64,000 nucleotides of DNA from Phymorhynchus buccinoides (Eukaryota > Mollusca > Gastropoda > Neogastropoda > Raphitomidae), in contig CM065710.1 of NCBI GenBank assembly GCA_017654935.2, positions 27,052,041-27,116,040 of the forward strand. The letters are read 5' to 3'. Position numbers and translations under genes: made by a program. The notes beneath the pieces were generated by a model. That model did no database searches. It was given only the letters and a program-made list of their open reading frames with translations, and was not told the DNA's origin. Below, one piece after another: positions 57,156-64,000 of this stretch. Numbering within the stretch: position 1 is the first letter of the stretch; the number at the start of each line of letters is the position of its first letter.

Positions 57156-57384
57156 CCCTTTCACCGCCAATGTCGCATTTTAGCACCACAATGGTTTAAC
57201 ACCAATGTCACTAAAAGGCTTGTTATCCAAAGATACCCTATTGTCTTAGACTTAGTTTTGGTAAGGATAGACCTTATTTTATATATGTCACAGAAGAATC
57301 CCCAATACTGCAGATGGATTTTGTTCTCTACCCAGGTAAATTTAATGGGAATTCTTGCCTGAAATATGGCTGGCGGTGAAAGGG
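57156..57384. mobile_element. piggyBac-type MITE, complete
   Basis: TTAA at 57152-57155 and 57385-57388; ends CCCTTTCACCGCCA and TGGCGGTGAAAGGG; 229 bp. The flank GCCCATTAGCGGAA repeats on both sides, so it lies in a locally duplicated segment. Confidence 0.9.
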
Positions 57385-57971
57385 TTAAATAGGCCCATTA
57401 GCGGAAACTAGCTCACATTATTATTGTTAAATAGGCCCATTAGCGGAATCGAACTCACATTATTAGTAATAATATTATGTCGGCCATATTCCATATTGTT
57501 TCAGTGATCAGTTTGTGTAAAAAAAATAATTTGGGGGGGCACCATTATTTTTTCACGAAATGATGTTCAGTTTGTTACGCGGGAGGCTCTTTTACCCAAC
57601 TGGCTTATATTATTAATTTTATATTTGGTTGACATTTGAATTTATTTACTTATTTATCAAGAAAATTTCTATAACGCATACACTAGCATGTAGTAGGGGC
57701 CAACAGTAACACGAGAGCTGTAAAAAAACACACCAAAACATTGATTTTCTTATTCTCTTGTGGAAGACTATGACTATCACACCAGGGGGGGGGAGGGGGG
57801 CATCTGCATTGGCTCTGAGTGCTGCAGCCGAAGGGATGGGTTGGCCTTTGGGGACCTTCCCTGACGCTAGCTTGTCCTCGAATCCCTTTGGCCGAGAGAG
57901 AGTGTGGGGATGTACCCTGGGCAAGGTAGGGTGTCTTATCTCCCACCATAAACATGCGTTAAGCCCGATTA

Positions 57972-58935
57972 CCGGACTTTTCCCATCCAAGATCTTTTCC
58001 CATCCAGACTTTTCCCACCCTAGGTCTTTTCCCACCCGGACTTTTCCCATCCTAGGTCTTTTCCCACCCGGACTTTTCCCACCCTAGGTCCGGACTTTTC
58101 CCATCCTAGGTCTTTTCCCACCCTATGTCTTTTCCCACCCAGGAGGTCTTTTCCCATCCCTTTTCCCACCCTAGGTCTTTTCCCACCCTAGGTCTTTTTC
58201 CCATCTTTTCCCACCCTAGGTCTTTCCCAACCCCTTTTCCCACCCAGACTTTTTCCCATCCTAGGTCTTTTCCCACTAGGTCTTTTCCCACCCGGACTTT
58301 TCCCACCCAGGTCTTTTCCCACCCTAGGTCTTTTCCCACCCAGGGTTTTTCCCACCCTAGGTCTTTTCCCACCCAGGACTTTTCCCACCCAGACTTTTCC
58401 CATCCTAGGTCTTTTCCCACCCGGTCTTTTCCCATCCTAGGTCTTTTCCCAGACTTTTTCCCATCCTAGGTCTTTTCCCACCCGGACTTTTCCCACCCTA
58501 GGTCTTTTCCCACCCTAGGTCTTTTCCCACCCGGTCTTTTCCCACCCAAGATCTTTTCCCACCCGGACCTTAGGTCTTTTCCCACCCTGGACTTTTCCCA
58601 CCCTAGGTCTAGGTCTTTTCCCACCCGGACTTTTCCCACCCTAGGTCTTTTCCCACTAGGTCTTTTCCCACCCGGACTTTTCCCATCCTAGGTCTTTTCC
58701 CACCCAGACTTTTCCCATCCGGTCTTTTCCCATTAGATCTTTTCCCACCCGGACTTTTCCCACCCTAGGTCTTTTCCCACCCGGACTTTTCCCACCCTAG
58801 TCTTTTCCCACCCGGACTTTTCCCACCCTAGATCTTTTCCCACCCAGGGGGGCAGGATGCTTTTCCCACCCGGACTTTTCCCACCCTAGGACTTTTCCCA
58901 CCCGGACTTTTTACACCCTAGACCCGGACTTTTTA
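57972..58935. repeat. 17-bp-class minisatellite
   Basis: Units such as CTTTTCCCACCCTAGGT and CTTTTCCCACCCGGA alternate for nearly 1 kb. The array sits between two pieces (57800-57930 and 58985-59040) whose counterparts are adjacent in the dispersed repeat at 50985-51235. Confidence 0.95.
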
Positions 58936-59192
58936 CACCCAATCAACATACATCTTTTCTTTTCTTTTGTTGCCAGTCAGTCGTTTCCGACCATGACTGC
59001 CAGATAGCAGAGGGGGCAGATGCTATGCAGGCTGGGCCTAGAATGTGTACATCTGGAGATGCCCTGCCCGATACATCCCCACTCGCCGAGAGCTGAATCA
59101 AATTTTGCTTCTGCAGGTTCGTTCGATATGTTTCTCAGTATAGATAAATAAATTGAAGAATTCATATTAAGTTTCGAGTGTTTGCACACCTT

Positions 59193-59390
<198 letters not shown>

Positions 59391-59399
59391 CATATTTTA

Positions 59400-59978
59400 A
59401 GAGGGCATGTTTAACCCCTTGACTGCCAGAGAAAATTAAGAGAAAAAGAGAATAAGGGGCATGTTTAACCCCATGACTGCCAGAAAATTAAAGAAAAAAT
59501 CATTGGGCAACATGCCACGAAAAAGACAACTGATAGAGCCAATCTGGCAAAATGCTTTGGGGACATAACTCTCTTGACTGTAAAAAAAACCCCCACCTGA
59601 AACAGACTGCAACGTCACTGGAACATACAACTACACGACAGTGACAGTGACGTTATTTTATTCACAAGAGACAAAACAAAACGAAACTCGTGACTGTGTT
59701 AGAGAAAAAGCCAGCATATCAGGGTTATTCCTCTTCATCTGATGACGTCATCAGTGATTATTCCTCTTCATCTGATGACGTCATCAGTGATGTCATCAGG
59801 TCAGGTAGGCAATACGTTGGTGGCAGTCAAGGGGTTAAATATTTTCACCCCCCCCCCCAGTTTTCAATTTGTGAATGGTCAAGGCGAAAACATGGGAGAA
59901 CCCCCCCCCCCCAACTTTAATTCCTGCCCCCCAACAACACACACACACACAACAACAACAACCAACAACAACAACAAC

Positions 59979-60020
<42 letters not shown>

Positions 60021-60201
60021 TACAGTATTTATACGGCGCTGAATCTGGATAGAAATCAAATCAAAGCGCACACACACACGTTAGCATTCAAAACCAAAAC
60101 GCCATACAAAGCGAACACACACGGATAACATCAATGGAATATAGCAGAAACAGACCTAATGGCAAGAGAGAGAAGATAAAGAGAGAGAGCTGTTTTAATG
60201 A

Positions 60202-60247
<46 letters not shown>

Positions 60248-60720
60248 GAGGTTAGCTTTGAAAGCAGAGAGAGGTCGGTCGCTGACGGAGGGAGAGAGGA
60301 AGTTTGTTCCAGGAGGTCGGTCCTGAGACAACAAAAGAGCACACACACACACACTTTAAAAACAAGAAAAACAAACAGTTTGAAAACATGAAAGGAAAGA
60401 ACATATTCAGAAAAACGATTTATTTGGCAGCATCTTGGTAGCATTGTTAGGGCAGTATGATTTACATAGTTTCCCATTAAAAAAAAATTGTACTCTACCA
60501 AAAAAAAAGATGCATACTGCTGGCAAGAAGTTACGATAATAAATACACAGCAGTAGTGTGTCACAATATGGAATGATAAGAGTGTTGTACTCATTTTTTG
60601 CTATCCACTAACCAACTGTTTATTTAGACAATTTATACAAAGTAGAAAATGAAAATCCAATTCTAGTTTGTTTACAGTTTAGTCACAAGAGTTCCAGATG
60701 AATATATATTTGCACGTTTT
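59400..60720. other. Gene-free stretch with simple repeats
   Basis: Includes a tandem pair of ATTCCTCTTCATCTGATGAC (59725-59785), (CAA)n at 59950-60020 and a G run at 60203-60246. No exon is recognised. Confidence 0.6.
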
Positions 60721-60724
60721 TCAC

Positions 60725-60805
60725 CTTTCATTGTTGTTTTTGTAAAGCGCATCGAGCTGTATGGATTTTAGCGCTATATGAAATAAAATTATTATTATTA
60801 TTATA
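60725..60805 (+). mobile_element. SINE/LINE 3' tail with (ATT)n
   Basis: GTAAAGCGCATCGAGC, TTTTAGCGCTATATGAAA, then (ATT)n; same type as 27225-27312. Confidence 0.6.
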
Positions 60806-60908
60806 TATTTCTTTTAAAAAAACCACCTTCTGAATCTGTATAACACTGAACATTTTTTTAAATAATATTTACTTCAACATTTAAAAAAAAAAAAGTTTAA
60901 ATAATGAG

Positions 60909-61113
60909 ACTTAGTGCGATTTTTCTCACGCCAGAGGGCATGACGCTCGTGTGGGGCTAATCCTCTCTCTATTATTAGTTGGGGATAAAGAAAGAGAGAG
61001 AGACAGTGAGTGGTCCTACCATCACTCTCTCTCTCTCACTACGCCCAAGTAAGAAAATCGCGTGATAAGCCCCTAGTGCATTGACTGCCCTCTGGCGTGA
61101 AAAATATCGCCCT
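60909..61113. mobile_element. Foldback MITE (CACGCCAGAGGGCA ends)
   Basis: Left GCGATTTTTCTCACGCCAGA, then GGGCA; right TGCCCTCTGGCGTGAAAAAT, then ATCGC. A second inner inverted pair joins TTAGTTGGGG with the AAGCCCCTAG side. About 205 bp; no ORF. Confidence 0.8.
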
Positions 61114-61228
61114 AGGTTGACCATTGAATACCTTACACCTATGATATTTCTAGGTGGTTATAGGTCTTACATGAACAGAGTGACAAATGGAGGAAGAAGA
61201 AGAAAGCATGATTTGACCTAATTGAAAT

Positions 61229-61513
61229 TATCGTAATGAACTCCCCTTTGACCAAAGTTATTGATGGCACCTATTCGCCTAGCAAAGTGAAAGTAGTTGC
61301 CACAACGTACCAAAGTTATTGATGGCACCTATTCGCCTAGCAAAGTGAAAGTAGTTGCCACAACGTACCAAAGTTATTTACGGCATCTATTTGCCTAGCA
61401 AAGTGAAAGTAGTTGCCACAACAATACAGACCCATTATTGTGGCAACTTCTTTCACGTTGCTAGGCGAATAGGAGCCAGAAATAACTTTGGTATAAGGGG
61501 AATTCATTACGAG
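61229..61513. mobile_element. MITE with internal triplication
   Basis: Ends CGTAATGAACTCCCCTTT and AAGGGGAATTCATTACG. Inside, a block of about 59 bp (CCAAAGTTATTGATGGCACC, then TATTCGCCTAGCAAAGTG) is repeated three times in direct order, then once inverted at 61438-61495. Confidence 0.85.
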
Positions 61514-61519
61514 AAATTC

Positions 61520-61990
61520 CTTCCCCTTATTCATTTCACTATATCCTCTCTCTTAGCCTCACTACTTCATATTAAAAAAAAAGTTCTGTCGATATCTTTT
61601 CGAGTGATGAGGTTGACAGATGGACTTCACTTGTCTTGCCTTTTCCTAGTCAGACAGTTTCCTGTCGTATGAGCGCGGATGCGTCACTCTGCCGTTATGC
61701 GCCTAACTAAGAAGAAATAGTTAGGCCCCGAGCATGCCCGTCTTCAGAGGGGGAAAAAACACTTTTGTAAGAGTTTCTAGAACAAAGGCAGGAGAATGGA
61801 CCAGTGACGCAAAAAGATAGTAGATTCATCAATAAAGTGGAGAGAAAACAAATGACAGACAAATGTATTGGCCACTGCAACTGGTTTGTGGTATTGTTAA
61901 TGTTTTCTGTGGTACGTGTTATCATTATTATCTGTGATTATTACTTGCAGCATCTAAAGGGGATCGATCATTGGATGCTCAGTGTACTTG
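61520..61990. other. Gene-free stretch
   Basis: No coding exon, RNA gene or known element is seen. Confidence 0.5.
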
Positions 61991-62005
61991 TTCAGGTGTG
62001 TGTGT

Positions 62006-62052
<47 letters not shown>

Positions 62053-62057
62053 ATAAC

Positions 62058-62440
62058 TACTAGCGCAGCGCCGAGTCCCAGTAACGCCTAGTAACGGTAA
62101 CGCCTAGTAACGGTAACGCCAAGTACTGGTAACGCTGAGTACAGCAAATTTGAAGCGATTCGGTTAAGAAACGGCGGAGTCGTATAGCGCGCGCGTTTCT
62201 GAACCGATTCCCGGTGATCTTCCTGCCAAATTGGAAGGCAATCGGTCCAGAAACACCGGAGATACGGGCGCCGAGAGGCCGGCGGATGCGCGTTTTGCGC
62301 ATTTGCCGAACCGCGCAAATGACACGGCCGCCTCGGTTGCCGTTGCCATCGGCCCGTTAGGGCTCACAGCAAATTTGAAGCGATTCGATTCGATTCGATC
62401 GAAAAACGGCGGAGTTATAAGGCCCGTTTCGTGTTTCAGA
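62058..62440 (-). repeat. GC-rich dispersed repeat, copy 2
   Basis: Reverse-oriented copy of 2396-2816 (AAACGGCGGAGT, CGCCTAGTAACGGTAA), again beside a (GT)n tract (61995-62050). Confidence 0.8.
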
Positions 62441-62539
62441 CACACACACACACAGACGGACAGTTGGCTTTTTACTATATGATGTTTGATGTCAATTACA
62501 TGTGCTTTTATGTCATTGTACAAATGGTCTCTTCTGTTA

Positions 62540-62645
62540 GGTTTTAACAATGTCTTATTTTGTCTTCATGTTTATGTGCATGCCGAAAAACAAATGTCTT
62601 CACTTGTTTGGAGACAATAAAATTGTTGAATTGAATTGAATTGAA
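62540..62645 (+). mobile_element. Retroelement 3' tail with (GAATT)n
   Basis: GGAGACAATAAAATTGTTGA, then repeats of ATTGA. AATAAA followed by a short tandem tail is typical of a non-LTR 3' end. Confidence 0.55.
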
Positions 62646-63011
62646 TAGGGTTATTAACGCCCTTGACAGTGAGAATGAAACCCTTGTTGGTCAGTACTGA
62701 AAGGGGCATTCACACTTGCGAAAGGCAGCCATTTAGTGGCTTCAAATAGGGTAATCGGCGAGAGTTATGCCCTTGTTTGGTCAGTGCTCAAGCATCTACC
62801 AAGGGCATTCGCTCTAGCAAAACATGGTTGTTGCAGTGGCCAATAGACAGACTTATAATTATTTAGAAAAAACTGACAAGCAGTCGAAAATTGAATAAAT
62901 TCCTTGATGTAGGCAAAATTTAAAAACATCTTTTAAAAACCCACAACCACAAACAGTATTGGTATTCCCAGGACTCCATACTATAATGTGTTCAAGCAAG
63001 ACCAGAGAGGG

Positions 63012-64000
63012 TCACAGAATCAGCCTCTTTCTTCTCGGTGCTTGTAGCACTTGAAGGACATTCTGAATCAAGCTTAGATGGGTGTTCCAAACCAGGCCGA
63101 GATGGGTGCTCTGAACTAGGCTGAGACGTGTGTTCTGAGCCACCACTCTTCGTTGTGTGTTCTGAACCTCCAAGCTCATATTTGTACTCTGAACCGCCAT
63201 GCTCATATTTGTATTCTGAACCGCCATGCTCAGATTTGTATTCTGAACCACCAAGCTCATATTTGTATTCTGAACCGCCATGCTCATATTTGTATTCGGA
63301 ACCGCCATGCTCAGATTTGTATTCGGAACCGCCAGGCTCAGATTTGTATTCCGAACCACCAGGCTCAGATTTGTATTCCGAACCACCAGGCTCAGATTTG
63401 TATTCCGAACCACCAGGCTCAGATTTGTATTCCGAACCACCAGGCTCAGATTTGTATTCTGAACCACCAAGCTCAGATTTGTATTCTGAACCGCCATGCT
63501 CAGATGTGTATTCTGAACCACCAGGCTCAGATTTGTATTCTGAACCGCCAAGCTCAGATGTGTATTCTGAACCACCAAGCTCAGATTTGTATTCTGAACC
63601 ACCAAGCTCAGATTTGTATTCTGAACCACCAAGCTCAGATTTGTATTCTGAACCACCAAGCTCAGATTTGTATTCTGAACCACCAGGCTCAGATTTGTAT
63701 TCTGAACCACCAAGCTCAGATTTGTATTCTGAACCGCCAAGCTCAGATTTGTAATCTGAACCACCAAGCTCAGGTTTGTATTGTGAACTGCCAGGCTCAG
63801 ATTTGTATTCCGAACCGCCAAGCTCAGGTTTGTATTCTGAACCACCAAGCTCAGATGTGTATTCTGACCCGCCAGGCTCAGATTTGTATTCCGAACCGCC
63901 AAGCTCAGGTTTGTAATCCGAACCACCAAGCTCAGATTTGTATTCTGAACCACCAGGCTCAGATTTGTATTCTGAACCACCATGCTCAGGTTTGTAATCC
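63012..64000 (-). CDS. Possible partial ORF made of a 27-bp (9-residue) repeat
   Basis: From about 63090 to the window edge a 27-bp unit repeats about 33 times. The minus frame is open from the edge to TGA at 63012 (at least 329 codons): nonapeptides such as VVQNTNLSL, AVRNTNLSL and MAVQNTNMS, then a non-repeat tail ending LQVLQAPRRKRLIL. The opposite frame (SSDLYSEPP) has stops at about 63752, 63911 and 63993. A 27-bp unit keeps any frame by construction, so openness is weak evidence. No start or splice site is visible. It is either a low-complexity protein exon or a minisatellite; I cannot decide. Confidence 0.3.
   Translation of the reverse strand, partial: ITNLSMVVQNTNLSLVVQNTNLSLVVRITNLSLAVRNTNLSLAGQNTHLSLVVQNTNLSLAVRNTNLSLAVHNTNLSLVVQITNLSLAVQNTNLSLVVQNTNLSLVVQNTNLSLVVQNTNLSLVVQNTNLSLVVQNTNLSLVVQNTHLSLAVQNTNLSLVVQNTHLSMAVQNTNLSLVVQNTNLSLVVRNTNLSLVVRNTNLSLVVRNTNLSLVVRNTNLSLAVPNTNLSMAVPNTNMSMAVQNTNMSLVVQNTNLSMAVQNTNMSMAVQSTNMSLEVQNTQRRVVAQNTRLSLVQSTHLGLVWNTHLSLIQNVLQVLQAPRRKRLIL

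Noticed and set aside
60508..60545. Module exon ending at a GTATGC donor on minus
   Set aside because: No acceptor and no module spacing; only the TGC-CAG-CA donor context resembles the family.

Overview
ORGANISM. Eukaryotic nuclear DNA from a repeat-rich invertebrate, most plausibly a marine mollusc (perhaps a gastropod; I could not run a search). The basis is intron-rich genes with GT/AG boundaries, tRNA-derived SINEs, LINE remnants, piggyBac-type and TA-target MITEs, foldback elements, many minisatellites and very long (GA)n, (GAA)n and (GT)n tracts. No bacterial operon, CRISPR, IS or phage structure is present. There are two 500-N scaffold gaps (14463-14962 and 41001-41500).

MAIN RESULT. 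Almost every long ORF in the window is a microsatellite artefact. The real coding signal is small and scattered. On the minus strand, between 55.6 kb and 3.4 kb, I find a candidate signal-peptide exon (55589-55637) followed by fourteen short exons or exon relics. Each intact one encodes one cysteine-rich module (about C-x4-8-C-x5-C-x4-6-C, EB-like), begins and ends in intron phase 1, and has AG/GT borders. In transcription order they form two paralogous blocks. Block A runs 37.6 to 20.5 kb (A1 37514, A2 33733, A3 32113, A4 25790, A5 22660, A6 22088, A7 20520). Block B runs 18.0 to 3.4 kb (B1 17921, B2 16284, an extra A1-type relic 13974, B4 9885, B5 8176, B6 4981, B7 3375). Block A is mostly intact. 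Block B is mostly decayed by frameshifts, a stop and weakened donors, though B7 is intact. Each exon type carries its own kind of microsatellite just downstream of its donor.

PLUS STRAND. One convincing coding exon lies at 39587-41000. It encodes at least 471 residues of an alpha-solenoid-like protein with repeated W-x-L-V-x-L-x-x-x-G-V-S motifs. It is cut by the second gap and followed by an 8-kb array of a 55-bp minisatellite. It lies between the candidate signal exon and block A of the minus-strand gene, so it would be nested in that gene's first intron. A possible upstream exon at 39334-39506 carries one homopolymer-type frameshift.

LAYOUT. 0-3 kb: MITE-derived satellite, (AC)n, (GA)n and GC-rich dispersed repeat. 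3-10 kb: block B exons with a 33-bp minisatellite, MITEs and a SINE. 10-20 kb: MITEs, minisatellite, gap, (GT)n, (GAA)n and block B relics. 20-38 kb: block A exons among (GA)n, a 3-kb (GAA)n tract, a 43-bp minisatellite and a (TG)n higher-order repeat. 39-49 kb: solenoid gene and 55-bp array. 49-64 kb: SINEs, nested piggyBac MITEs, signal exon, interstitial telomeric repeat, 17-bp minisatellite, foldback MITEs and a 27-bp coding-like repeat running off the end.

LIMITS. Splice sites and the joining of exons into one transcript are read by eye. Single-base indels could be true decay or assembly error.
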